A stretch of DNA of 64,000 nt from Osedax fenrisi (GCA_964019155.1 OZ025240.1:86326495-86390494), one strand, 5' to 3'; counted from the first letter of the stretch, positions 40,401 to 45,933 are shown. Notes: generated from the letters alone by a model not told the origin. Program-made: numbers and translations.

Positions 40401-42307
40401 TACTGATACTACTGTGGTAACCTATTCTGTTACTGATACTACTGTGGTAACCTATTCTGTTGTTGATACTACTGTGGTAACCTATTCTGTTGTTGATACT
40501 ACTGTGGTAACCTATTCTGTTGTTGATACTACTGTGGTAACCTATTCTGTTGTTGATACTACTGTGGTAACCTATTCTGTTGTTGATACTACTGTGGTAA
40601 CCTATTCTGTTACTGATACTACTGTGGTAACCTATTCTGTTACTGATACTACTGTGGTAACCTATTCTGTTGCTGATACTACTGTGGTAACCTATTCTGT
40701 TGCTGATACTACTGTGGTAACCTATTCTGTTGTTGATACTACTGTGGTAACCTATTCTGTTGTTGATACTACTGTGGTAACCTATTCTGTTGTTGATACT
40801 ACTGTGGTAACCTATTCTGTTACTGATACTACTGTGGTAACCTATTCTGTTGTTGATACTACTGTGGTAACCTATTCTGTTGCTGATACTACTGTGGTAA
40901 CCTATTCTGTTACTGATACTACTGTGGTAACCTATTATGTTACTGATACTACTGTGGTAACCTATTCTGTTGTTGATACTACTGTGGTAACCTATTCTGT
41001 TACTGATACTACTGTGGTAACCTATTCTGTTACTGATACTACTGTGGTAACCTATTCTGTTGTTGATACTACTGTGGTAACCTATTCTGTTGTTGATACT
41101 ACTGTGGTAACCTATTCTGTTGCTGATACTACTGTGGTAACCTATTCTGTTGTTGATACTACTGTGGTAACCTATTCTGTTGCTGATACTAGTGTGGTAA
41201 CCTATTCTGTTACTGATACTACTGTGGTAACCTATTCTGTTGTTGATACTACTGTGGTAACCTATTCTGTTGCTGATACTACTGTGGTAACCTATTCTGT
41301 TGTTGATACTTCCACAGTCGGGTGTAGACGTCGAATGTGCGGCCGAAGTAGGCCTGCCATTGTGTGTGGCCGCAGTGAGGTAGGTCTCTGTGAGGGGGCG
41401 GGGTGTAATCAGGGGGGGGGTGTGATGTCATCAATCGTTGCATCATGGGGGGTGTGGGGTTATCTGTGTATTCCAACTAGGTAACACACTGTCATTGATT
41501 CATTGAATATGTTTGTATTATGTTGGTAGTAATGGATTAATCAATGGATCACTGTATTAAAGATTAGTACATTATTGAAGAGGTATAGTTAATTTAGAAG
41601 AGAGACATTCATATATTGAGTGTTTTGTAAATAGTTAACAATATATTGTTATATCTATAGATATTATAATAGAACAAATCAGTAAAAGATACAGTGTAGT
41701 TAGGAGTGATTATAATCGAAATCACAATGAGGTTACATTCATGACAAATAGCACATGCTTGATGTCGCTGCAATGTATATCTTAAATAATGTGATTAACA
41801 ATGTTGATAATAATGAACATTCAGTTTTTAAGTATTATCAGTATTACAACACAATCTCTAGTAGAAAGCAGTTAGGCCGCATGCTACATCTCTCTGTAGT
41901 AACCTCTGTAGTAACCTCTGTGGTTACCTCTAGTAGGCACACGTACAGATAGCTACCTTTAGTAGATACTTACATGTAGCTATGAAGTTTGCGTTCTCTA
42001 ATTGTAATGTACATAGGCCTACAATCTTTTAATTGCTAAATTTACAGAAATAATGAGAAATTAATGAATTCTGGATAGTTATAAAACAATTCAAATATAA
42101 ATGTAACGTTTAAACTATTAATTACACAACATATATATATATATTATATTGTTATAGATGCAAGTATTTAACATATTACTGTGCGTATTGTGGAAACCTT
42201 AACCCGTTGAAGAGTTGTTTAGACTTATCCAGGTAGGAGCAGAACTGGGCGACTACCTTCATGCCTTCATCTTTGTCTCCGTTAACAGGGTTATCCATTA
42301 TTCTCAT
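4826..42307 (-). CDS. SCAI: SCAI, suppressor of cancer cell invasion homologue (15 coding exons, spliced)
   Basis: SCAI is a conserved nuclear protein that binds MRTF (MKL1) on SRF promoters, represses SRF target genes, and in mammals also works with 53BP1 in break repair. The joined exons are 42198-42307, 41292-41387, 27312-27398, 26244-26342, 25149-25245, 24649-24747, 20553-20696, 16944-17081, 15589-15751, 13692-13782, 10031-10112, 9137-9209, 6417-6596, 5885-5988 and 4826-4969. They total 1707 nt, all phases agree, and they give 568 residues. Family blocks appear in order: LDKSKQLFNGLR, YFGRTFDVYT, LKRWQIGEIASKIGQLYYHY, KKLRFYARYIIVCLLL, KFSEL, NPHKYLLYQPTF, YTRKPFFLIVDSSNS, LFTLFL and LLTRSQNI. 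Homology is judged from memory of the human protein. The 5' end is least certain: an in-frame ATG lies 12 codons upstream, and upstream non-coding exons are likely. Introns carry large repeat arrays. Confidence 0.93.
4970..5884 (-). other. SCAI intron 14
   Basis: Intron of 915 nt with donor GTTAGT and acceptor TTTGCAG. No element recognised. Confidence 0.7.
5885..5988 (-). CDS. SCAI: SCAI exon 14
   Basis: 104 nt; the split codon with exon 13 gives aspartate. Encodes KSFIAYFTEDEFLKTLISRY and VFCNICLHLHQAFQ, matching human QAFLQFFGDEFLRLLLTRF. Donor GTTAGT. Confidence 0.93.
5989..6416 (-). other. SCAI intron 13
   Basis: 428-nt AT-rich intron with donor GTCAGT and acceptor GTTTAG. No element seen. 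Confidence 0.7.
6417..6596 (-). CDS. SCAI: SCAI exon 13
   Basis: 180 nt, phase 1 in and 1 out, encoding RKKGNLFTLFLFSPVTAFAM, a divergent helical stretch, and ELTRLLTRSQNI, matching human RGSLFTLFLNNP...AQLLTHSRSI. The CGCTAG acceptor, not the nearby CACCAG, keeps phase with exon 12. Donor GTCAGT. Confidence 0.92.
6597..6665. repeat. Simple GGT/AGT tract at the SCAI exon 13 acceptor
   Basis: Imperfect (GGT/AGT)n on the plus strand; on the transcript, (ACC/ACT)n running into CCGCTAG, the acceptor. Confidence 0.75.
6666..7522 (-). other. SCAI intron 12, proximal part
   Basis: AT-rich with an (AT)n run at 7323-7351. No other feature seen. Confidence 0.55.
7745..8507 (+). pseudogene. LINE ORF2 3' fragment (CR1/L2/Jockey-like), nested in the hAT element
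   Basis: Translation at 7745-8045 gives SLVLSHIDYCSSILIN-like sequence, and 8224-8340 gives TRALSYIGPKLWNSLPPYIR. These are the post-RT blocks seen at the C-terminus of CR1/L2-type LINE ORF2. They sit in different frames separated by stops, so the copy is dead. A TCAA/ATCA tail at 8485-8507 looks like the LINE 3' end. Clade placement is uncertain. Confidence 0.75.
8508..8579. repeat. (AT)n microsatellite
   Basis: About 36 uninterrupted AT dinucleotides following the LINE TCAA tail. Confidence 0.97.
9137..9209 (-). CDS. SCAI: SCAI exon 12
   Basis: 73 nt, phase 0 in and 1 out, encoding TMRSQFGEYFVCLMSPVDSP and SAFQ, corresponding to human NFTNLFGQPLVCLLSPTAYPKALQ with the same spacing. Acceptor AATAG, donor GTCAGT. 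Confidence 0.9.
9612..9922 (-). mobile_element. tRNA-derived SINE, copy 1 (full length)
   Basis: The minus-strand tRNA-like head at 9851-9922 has an A-box-like TGGCTCAGTGG and a B box GGTTCGAGCC, the internal RNA polymerase III promoter. The body includes GAGAGCGGCTTCGAAGGGAC and ATATATGGTTATAAGTGA, and the 3' end is an (AACAAT)n tail at 9612-9636. The acceptor stem does not pair, so this is a SINE head rather than a working tRNA. It inserts in SCAI intron 11 in SCAI orientation. Confidence 0.88.
10031..10112 (-). CDS. SCAI: SCAI exon 11
   Basis: 82 nt, phase 2 in and 0 out, encoding LFPVDLYSYTRKPFFLIVDS and SNSTAFR. This is nearly the human LHPGDLYPFTRKPLFIIVDSS block. Acceptor TACAG, donor GTAGTA. 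Confidence 0.94.
10113..10861 (-). other. SCAI intron 10, proximal part
   Basis: AT-rich intron between exon 11 and the 11-bp array. No element recognised. Confidence 0.55.
10862..11232. repeat. 11-bp minisatellite
   Basis: About 33 copies of ACTGTAGTATT, with an ACTGTAGTACT variant interspersed, in SCAI intron 10. Each unit contains the near-palindrome AGTACT/AGTATTACT. Confidence 0.95.
11321..11434 (-). mobile_element. tRNA-derived SINE, copy 2 (5' truncated)
   Basis: Keeps only the 3' half of the SINE: the AATAAC-repeat tail (11321-11342) and the body to the GAGAGCGGCTTCGAAGG motif at about 11433. The tRNA-like head is absent and an (AT)n run follows. Same orientation as SCAI. Confidence 0.8.
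11435..13691 (-). other. SCAI intron 10, distal part
   Basis: Very AT-rich. A dispersed repeat lies at 11862-11990. Sequence at 12040-12340 carries several CGGATTTAT/ATAAATCCG motifs in both orientations and may be a decayed element, but I cannot bound it. No exon recognised. Confidence 0.5.
11862..11990. repeat. Dispersed repeat family, probable LINE 3' end
   Basis: Shares CCCCT.ACAGTTATTTATA, a CTTCTGA/CTTCTTGAGGGG motif, TATCCGC.ATTT and a following ATTATT-rich tail with about 27851-27965. The last part also resembles 8583-8640, downstream of LINE coding remains. A common 3' tail ending in (ATT)n is inferred. Confidence 0.5.
13692..13782 (-). CDS. SCAI: SCAI exon 10
   Basis: 91 nt, phase 1 in and 2 out. 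Encodes NDYTSGLLMNNQREQQHPNT and then NKPIVEQTY, matching human YDFGGVLTNSNRD. The join to exon 9 makes glycine and the join to exon 11 makes the conserved cysteine. The donor GTCCGT is non-consensus but phase supports it. Confidence 0.85.
13783..13845. repeat. (GAT)n-rich tract next to the exon 10 acceptor
   Basis: GATGATGATG runs begin about 20 nt upstream of the exon 10 acceptor; on the transcript they read CATCATCAT, a weak pyrimidine-rich tract. Confidence 0.7.
13846..15268 (-). other. SCAI intron 9, remainder
   Basis: Less AT-rich than average. Contains a perfect 12-bp hairpin at 14461-14493 (ATCAAAGATCAT, a 9-base loop, and its complement). No exon recognised. Confidence 0.55.
15269..15588. 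repeat. Minisatellite of donor-like motifs abutting the SCAI exon 9 5' splice site
   Basis: On the transcript the array consists of GTAGTGGTCAGTG and GTGGTTAGTG motifs. A 63-bp higher-order block at about 15289-15351 repeats at 15352-15414. It starts at the first intron base after exon 9, and each unit contains GTCAGT or GTTAGT. These are the same hexamers used as real donors at exons 3, 4, 9, 12, 13 and 14. Open frames on both strands (T/S/L-rich, V/S-rich) are artefacts. Confidence 0.92.
15589..15751 (-). CDS. SCAI: SCAI exon 9
   Basis: 163 nt, phase 0 in and phase 1 out, encoding STSVNC, NPHKYLLYQPTFAQLLTFL and KELPPDGIMLLYLSADGS, a signature SCAI region. Acceptor CACACAG was chosen because it keeps phase with exon 8; a nearby GACCAG would not. 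Donor GTTAGT opens straight into a minisatellite of similar donor motifs. Confidence 0.93.
15752..16943 (-). other. SCAI intron 8
   Basis: The acceptor side is CT-rich on the transcript (CCCCACCCCACCCCACC type, 15757-15785). The rest is AT-rich, with a two-copy AAGCTTTAATATAATATTTC motif near 16445-16520. Nothing else recognised. Confidence 0.6.
16944..17081 (-). CDS. SCAI: SCAI exon 8
   Basis: 138 nt in phase 0, beginning LKFSELSIDMYRILHAFEKE, which matches the SCAI KFSELTVDMFRMLQALERE block, then a serine/threonine-rich variable linker. Acceptor TTGCAG is strong. The donor is uncertain: GTTTGT after 16944 keeps phase, but GTATCT nearer the conserved block would too, so the variable tail may be shorter. 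Confidence 0.8.
17082..19010 (-). other. SCAI intron 7, distal part
   Basis: AT-rich, with (AT)n at 17442-17450 and 17660-17690 and a short tandem of TAGTTAT-type motifs near 17700-17790. No gene recognised. Confidence 0.55.
19011..19300 (-). mobile_element. tRNA-derived SINE, copy 3
   Basis: Same family as 9612-9922. A degenerate tRNA-like head (about 19226-19300) leads into the conserved body around AGAGCGGCTTCGAAGGGA-type sequence, with a degraded AAT/AAC-rich 3' tail at 19011-19040. Older than copy 1, with more substitutions in the A and B boxes. Confidence 0.82.
19361..19387. repeat. (CAG)n trinucleotide repeat
   Basis: Nine uninterrupted AGC/GCA triplets in SCAI intron 7. Confidence 0.9.
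20553..20696 (-). CDS. SCAI: SCAI exon 7
   Basis: 144 nt, phase 0, including IVNDDGETVSFSYRL, an acidic GDDDDH insert, and MSLKEIIIVGNTSNQ. The last block corresponds to the human ADALIIGNCNNQ region. Acceptor CCCCTAG, donor GTTAGC at 20552. Confidence 0.9.
20697..21620. repeat. 30-34-bp minisatellite abutting the SCAI exon 7 acceptor
   Basis: About 28 copies of a unit built from GGGGAGATTAGGGTGTTAAT plus GGAGCAGGAAATA with small length changes. The first unit begins at the base after the acceptor: on the transcript the exon is preceded by AACACCCTAATCTCCCCTAG, and every unit repeats this CTAAT plus pyrimidine tract. One TTAGGG per unit is coincidental, not telomeric. Confidence 0.93.
21625..23063 (-). 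other. SCAI intron 6, middle part
   Basis: AT-rich intron apart from the two-copy repeat at 22051-22167 and a short ACAC-rich tract near 22960-23010. No exon or RNA gene recognised. Confidence 0.55.
22051..22167. repeat. Two-copy direct repeat
   Basis: A block of about 48 bp ending in GATGACAGCTATGCTAATG occurs at about 22051-22099 and again at 22120-22167, with a few substitutions. Origin unknown; it lies in SCAI intron 6. Confidence 0.6.
23068..24504. mobile_element. TTAA-flanked non-autonomous DNA element (piggyBac-like)
   Basis: The left end GGGGATATCGCAC and right end GTGCGGTATCCCC are 13-bp inverted repeats with one mismatch, each flanked by TTAA (23064-23067, 24505-24508). A TTAA target duplication is the hallmark of piggyBac-type insertion. 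The interior is AT-rich without a transposase. It lies in SCAI intron 6. Confidence 0.72.
24649..24747 (-). CDS. SCAI: SCAI exon 6
   Basis: 99 nt in phase 0, encoding ELGKHVEEYANTYECAD and IEWRLVLDEIEHFVE, aligning with the human EIEDY...VEWNLVLQEVAAFIE block. Acceptor GATAG, donor GTTAGC. Confidence 0.9.
25149..25245 (-). CDS. SCAI: SCAI exon 5
   Basis: 97 nt encoding PELMTKKLRFYARYIIVCLL and LKKNKLVKDLVR, strongly SCAI-like. The first base completes a codon from exon 4 and the exon ends in phase 0 at GTTTCC. Confidence 0.94.
25246..25443. repeat. Trinucleotide tract at the SCAI exon 5 acceptor
   Basis: (GTA/GTG)n, about 65 triplets. On the transcript it is (TAC/CAC)n running straight into CCCCAACAG, the exon 5 acceptor, so it serves as the pyrimidine-rich tract. 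Long open frames in several registers (poly-V, poly-S, poly-L, poly-Y) are artefacts. Confidence 0.92.
26244..26342 (-). CDS. SCAI: SCAI exon 4
   Basis: 99 nt, phase 2 in and out, encoding LRTSDINFLNESFSFYAAIR and KRCYYSNSN, matching the SCAI tetratricopeptide-like segment (LNEAFSFYSAIRQRSYYS in human, from memory). Acceptor CTCCTAG; donor GTTAGT at 26243. Confidence 0.93.
26343..26705. repeat. 21-22-bp minisatellite abutting the SCAI exon 4 acceptor
   Basis: About 16 copies of GGGTTAAGTAGTGGTAAGCGG with one-base length changes. On the transcript strand it is CTTACC/CTACTTAACCC-rich, like a branch-point and pyrimidine tract, and it runs to within about 15 nt of the CTCCTAG acceptor of exon 4. 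An open plus-strand frame of LSSGKRG repeats is incidental. Confidence 0.9.
26706..27311 (-). other. SCAI intron 3, remainder
   Basis: AT-rich with TACTACTA-type simple sequence near 27160-27280. No gene or element recognised. Confidence 0.6.
27312..27398 (-). CDS. SCAI: SCAI exon 3
   Basis: 87 nt, phase 2 to phase 2, encoding LKRWQIGEIASKIGQLYYHY, one of the most conserved SCAI stretches. Acceptor CCTCAG; donor GTTAGT at 27311. Confidence 0.93.
27399..28490 (-). other. SCAI intron 2, part beyond the satellite
   Basis: AT-rich intron with a (GAT)n tract at 28322-28358. A copy of the dispersed repeat family described at 11862 lies at about 27851-27965. No other feature is seen. The whole intron (27399-41291) is 13.9 kb, over 90 percent satellite. 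Confidence 0.7.
28491..41310. repeat. Giant 30-bp satellite derived from the SCAI exon 2 / intron 2 junction
   Basis: About 427 head-to-tail copies with no visible insertion or deletion: the unit stays in register with 60-base lines over 12.8 kb. On the minus strand the unit is TATCAACAACAGAATAG (exon 2 end) plus GTTACCACAGTAG (intron start). Variation sits at a few sites, mainly TGTTGAT/TGCTGAT/TACTGAT and TATTCTGT/TATTATGT on the plus strand. Rare variants are CCACTTCTG (34091, 37031, 38441, 39791), CCTTTTCTG (38951) and TATTTTGT (32653). The plus strand reads as one open frame of TVVTYSVVDT repeats, a consequence of a stop-free 30-mer. Multi-unit blocks are duplicated (see findings). Confidence 0.98.
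41292..41387 (-). CDS. SCAI: SCAI exon 2, merging into the giant satellite
   Basis: 96 nt encoding DLPHCGHTQWQAYFGRTFDV and then YTRLWKYQQQN, a highly conserved SCAI block. Phase 2 at its end joins exon 3 to restore arginine. The last 17 coding bases, TATCAACAACAGAATAG, followed by donor GTTACC, are the first unit of the 30-bp satellite. The next in-frame codons are LPQ and then TAG, so only this first donor gives a continuous protein. Confidence 0.92.
   Translation of the reverse strand, partial: RPTSLRPHTMAGLLRPHIRRLHPTVEVSTTE
41388..42197 (-). other. SCAI intron 1
   Basis: Donor GTTTCC at 42197 and acceptor CAG just above 41387. The acceptor side (41388-41470) is G-rich on the plus strand, so C-rich on the transcript. 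Nothing else is recognised; three near-identical GTAACCTCT copies sit at 41899-41931. Confidence 0.75.
42198..42307 (-). CDS. SCAI: SCAI exon 1 (start codon)
   Basis: Encodes the N-terminus, including LDKSKQLFNGL, and ends in phase 2 at a GTTTCC donor. The start used is ATG at 42305-42307; a second in-frame ATG is three codons on (42296-42298). Upstream bases are CT-rich and end in CAG, like a 3' splice site, which suggests a 5' UTR exon further up. If instead unspliced, the frame stays open to another ATG 12 codons upstream. Confidence 0.85.
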
Positions 42308-42345
42308 CTGAGGGTGAGGGTGAAGAGGGTGAGGAGGACACATCA
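42308..42345. repeat. GAGGGT-rich tract upstream of SCAI exon 1
   Basis: On the plus strand imperfect TGAGGG/TGAAGAGGG copies; on the transcript a CTCACCCTC tract ending CAG directly before the start codon. It fits a 3' splice site for an upstream 5' UTR exon. Confidence 0.6.
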
Positions 42346-42735
42346 ATCACAGCGGGGGCATACAAGGAGTTTAATAAAGTAACAGGCAACTTAATACAGC
42401 TATCAATACATTTTATTTTTATAAATTTTAACTAGGTGAGTACAACAAATTAAATATAAATATATACATATACATATATATATATCCTACAAACATATAA
42501 AATATAATAAAATACATTTATAAATATTTATTGACAAAAAGGAATATATATATATTTTCCACTTTTAAAACATCAACATTTGGAAATAACCTTCATACTA
42601 ATTATGTTATTACATCAATGCAAACTATCAATATATACAGTGATAATATTTACAGTTGAATAAAATAAAGAATATTCTATTCATTCAAAATTCATATACA
42701 TATATAATTCATCAATTTATATATAATATATAATA

Positions 42736-42785
<50 letters not shown>

Positions 42786-42985
42786 GAATTATATATACAG
42801 TGAGATAATGTATGAACAAATCATTGCTAAACTAATACAAAAGATAACAACTGATAAGCTGCCCGGTCATCCATGGGGAGTTATAATGACCATAATGGTG
42901 AGTGACAGCATATGGCAATGGCAATGGCCACTACTGACCACTACTACTGACCACCACTACTGCGGTGACCATTCGCTAAGTTGAT
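42346..42985. other. AT-rich stretch upstream of SCAI exon 1
   Basis: AT-rich with an (AT)n run at 42740-42778. Probably the intron upstream of the first coding exon. No gene recognised. Confidence 0.5.
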
Positions 42986-42989
42986 TATC

Positions 42990-43262
42990 ATAGCGGAGAG
43001 AGAGAGCTAATCTTGCCATGCGCGAAATACACCGTCATATGGCGTCACCTAGCGAGAGAGAGAGAGAGAGTGAGAGTGCCTCCCTCTAGCGGCAGATGTG
43101 AACGAGAGATAAACGTTCTCTGCCTGGCTTCTCTGTATGCTAACTAGCTCAGTGGTGATATAAACAACGGCGGCTTCGCTATAGTAGGATTATCTCTCAT
43201 CGTGAAGGGTATCTCTCTGCGCATGCGTAGCCTATAGGCTTTAGAGGCGGAGACTGATCTCT
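42990..43262 (-). promoter_or_regulatory. Candidate SCAI promoter / 5' UTR region
   Basis: The most CpG-rich, least AT-rich patch for kilobases, placed 0.7-0.95 kb upstream of the SCAI start. It contains TGCGCATGCGTA (43218-43229), close to the NRF1 palindrome, and a (GA)n tract at 43051-43071. On the transcript the latter is (CT)n followed by GCTAG, like an acceptor. Function is inferred from position and composition. Confidence 0.4.
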
Positions 43263-43406
43263 AGCATATTATATTTAAATGTAATAAGTATCTATTTAAA
43301 TATATATGTATATATATATATAATATTCGGATTGGATATTCTCTGATTATCGTTAAAACACCAGCCTAGTATTGTATACCGATTGTATAAGGAGTGGATA
43401 TAGAGA

Positions 43407-43820
43407 CCCAGCAAACAGTAATAGCAGCATAATAGCATATGTAATAGCCTAACATGTTTACAGTGTGCTATTATGCTGCTATTATACTGCTATTAAATGT
43501 ATATTATGCTTCTATTTAAAGTCTATATAGTTCTCTTTATAATAACTCTTCTAATAATAGCAGCATAATAGCAGCATAATATCCTTTTAAAATTAATAGC
43601 AGCATAATATTAGCATAATAGACTTTAAATAGCAGCATAATAGCACAATGTAAACATTTGAGGCTATTACATATGCTGTTATGCTGCTATTATGCTGCTA
43701 TTAAATATATATTATGCTGTTATTAATTTGGCATGCTATTATGCTGCTGTTATGCTGCTATTTAAAGTCTATTATGCTAATATTATGCTGCTATTAATTT
43801 TAAAAGTATATTATGCTGGG
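43407..43820. mobile_element. Fold-back element of nested inverted repeats
   Basis: Begins CCCAGCA and ends TGCTGGG. Internally 43583-43645 and about 43743-43806 form a nearly perfect inverted repeat of about 60 bp, and 43418-43490 pairs with about 43628-43695. Almost the whole element is built from AGCAGCATAATAG in both orientations. No target duplication is clear and there is no coding capacity. Confidence 0.7.
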
Positions 43821-43837
43821 GAAATACATATATATAT

Positions 43838-43838
43838 T

Positions 43839-43875
<37 letters not shown>

Positions 43876-44374
43876 CATATAGGTCATAGGTGTCGTAATG
43901 CAATCAACAAAGTGCTTATGCTAATGATATATTATTAGCATAAGTATAGTTACTATACTATATTATAGTATACTATAGTATGGGTATTACACCATTAGAC
44001 TAGGTGGAGATTCGCAGCGGTCATTTACTTACGTTATGTAATGATTATACCGGGTGTGAGTCATAACCTATATCGCATTGTTATCTAGAGTCTAGAGTCT
44101 AGTAATAGTATAATGTACTGTGTGGGAGCAATTATTAATTACTGATTAGTGCATTTCACAGTATGTGTTATATAAGAATGTATAGGTATATAGGTATATA
44201 GACACGAATATTCAGGTAAACCTTATACACTCAGTTTAAAGAAAATTGTACAATATATATATATATCCTATATACGTACTATAGTATGAATAAAATATGA
44301 TGTCCTTGGTGAAATATCGGATCCATATAATAGAATAATAGATATCTATAATATGGTCATTATTCTATTATATG
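43838..44374. other. AT-rich non-coding stretch
   Basis: (AT)n at 43846-43872 followed by unremarkable AT-rich sequence with small TATAGTATA palindromes near 43940-43980. Confidence 0.5.
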
Positions 44375-44382
44375 GTTATAGC

Positions 44383-44839
44383 TAGTGATGTAAATGATGC
44401 TCACATCTAAAGCATGATGCAGTCTAAGTTACCTAAAGTCTCAACTTGGCCCGGCCTCATTTTATTAGAGTCTGGGCTCAGCATCGCTTAGCTAGAGTCT
44501 CGGCTCGGGTTCGATTTTTTTCCGAAAAGGAAAGTCCCGGCTCGGCATCAATAATTAAAAGTCTCAGCTCAGCATCAAAAAGTTTGGTATTATTTACACC
44601 ATTAGATGACATTTACATTATTATTCACTGAATCGCGAAGTTGGTGCAGATTATTATTTTTTAATTGATGTAAATGTGAAATAAATAAAAATTAATATTA
44701 AAATGTAATTTCAAAAAAAAAATCATTTCGGCTCGATAATGTTTTGTAAAAGTCTCAACTCGGGCTCGTTTGGCTAGAATCTCGGCCTCGTTTTTTTCTG
44801 AAAAATTAAAGTCTCAGCTCGGCATCATTTACATCACTA
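44383..44839. mobile_element. Non-autonomous hAT MITE
   Basis: Termini TAGTGATGTAAATGATG and CATCATTTACATCACTA are perfect 17-bp inverted repeats, flanked by the perfect 8-bp duplication GTTATAGC (44375-44382, 44840-44847). The interior has direct copies of AGTCTCGGCTCGG-type sequence. An 8-bp duplication fits hAT. Confidence 0.88.
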
Positions 44840-44847
44840 GTTATAGC

Positions 44848-45933
44848 GCAATATAACGACACAAATTAATAATTAAACGCTTAAAAAATGCCTCTCGTAT
44901 ATTTATTCATCTAATATATGTTCAAATCATTTAGTTTGACAATATAAGGTATCAAAACTCACTTATTATTTTAATTATATTATTAATAATATTAATTATA
45001 TATAATATATATATATATTATATCAAATATATTATATATATACTCATATTATTGATACGAAATATTATATTAAGGCCACTCTATATACCTAAATTTGTTA
45101 CATGTAAAAGATACCAAAACATGACTAGTTTTCTAAGTATAATTTGCCTGTCATATATTTCATCATACATTTTAAATAAAATTGAATACAATAATGAAGG
45201 TATAATGTTTTAATAAACATATAAAATAAAATTATTGATTATTACAATTATATATTTATGTGAACATAATTGAAAAAATATTTATTTTGATAAATATAGT
45301 TGTAATAAAGAGTGCGTTTTTGGTTGAGTTAGAGTGAGTGGAATTCTATCCGATAGACTCTTATGCCGTGTTGGTTACATTCTTTTAACTAGCTCAACCA
45401 AAATACTACTAATATCTATGATATGTATACATATCTAAAACGAGAGTTTCACCTACACAATATGAAAAATACAATAGGAGTATCGAAATACTGTGACATA
45501 TTTTGTAGGCGTTCATTTTACTAATTGATTAAAAAAGATTATTTTAAGAAATTATTTTTATTTTGCGAATATATGGTGTAAAAAATATTCCCTTTAAGAT
45601 CATCACTATTAATAAAACTAATGCTTGTTACGATACAAATAATATAATACAATATGTGATATATTTATCCTAACTTTAGTTACAATTATTACTATCATTA
45701 CAAGAGATATTATATTAATTAACAATAATTTTAAAAATTATATCTTAATTTAAATAATAATTATTATTGATTCGAATATGATATCAAAATTTCACAATAA
45801 AAATAACAATGTTTAATATAATAAATAATAATATTGTATAAAATGTATATACATTGTATATGCTATATAGCAGATATTAGCGATACCTCTTAAAACCTAT
45901 GTATTTAGAACATATTCAAAGGCTGCGTTTTTT
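44848..45933. other. AT-rich stretch with a small inverted repeat
   Basis: AT-rich. TTTGGTTGAGTTAG (about 45319) and TAGCTCAACCAAA (about 45390) form a short inverted pair that may be a tiny fold-back element. Nothing else recognised. Confidence 0.45.

Noticed and set aside
28491..41310. CRISPR-like array (30-bp repeats)
   Set aside because: There are no spacers; units are contiguous, and the context is a eukaryotic intron.
28504..41484. A single plus-strand ORF of over 4,300 codons with TVVTYSVVDT repeats as a giant structural protein
   Set aside because: It is a stop-free 30-bp satellite whose unit derives from the opposite-strand SCAI exon-intron junction; no signal peptide, no non-repeat domain, and the C-terminal tail is antisense to SCAI exon 2.
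43690..43889. Plus-strand ORF at 43692 rich in Y/L
   Set aside because: It runs through the fold-back element and an (AT)n tract; no protein character.
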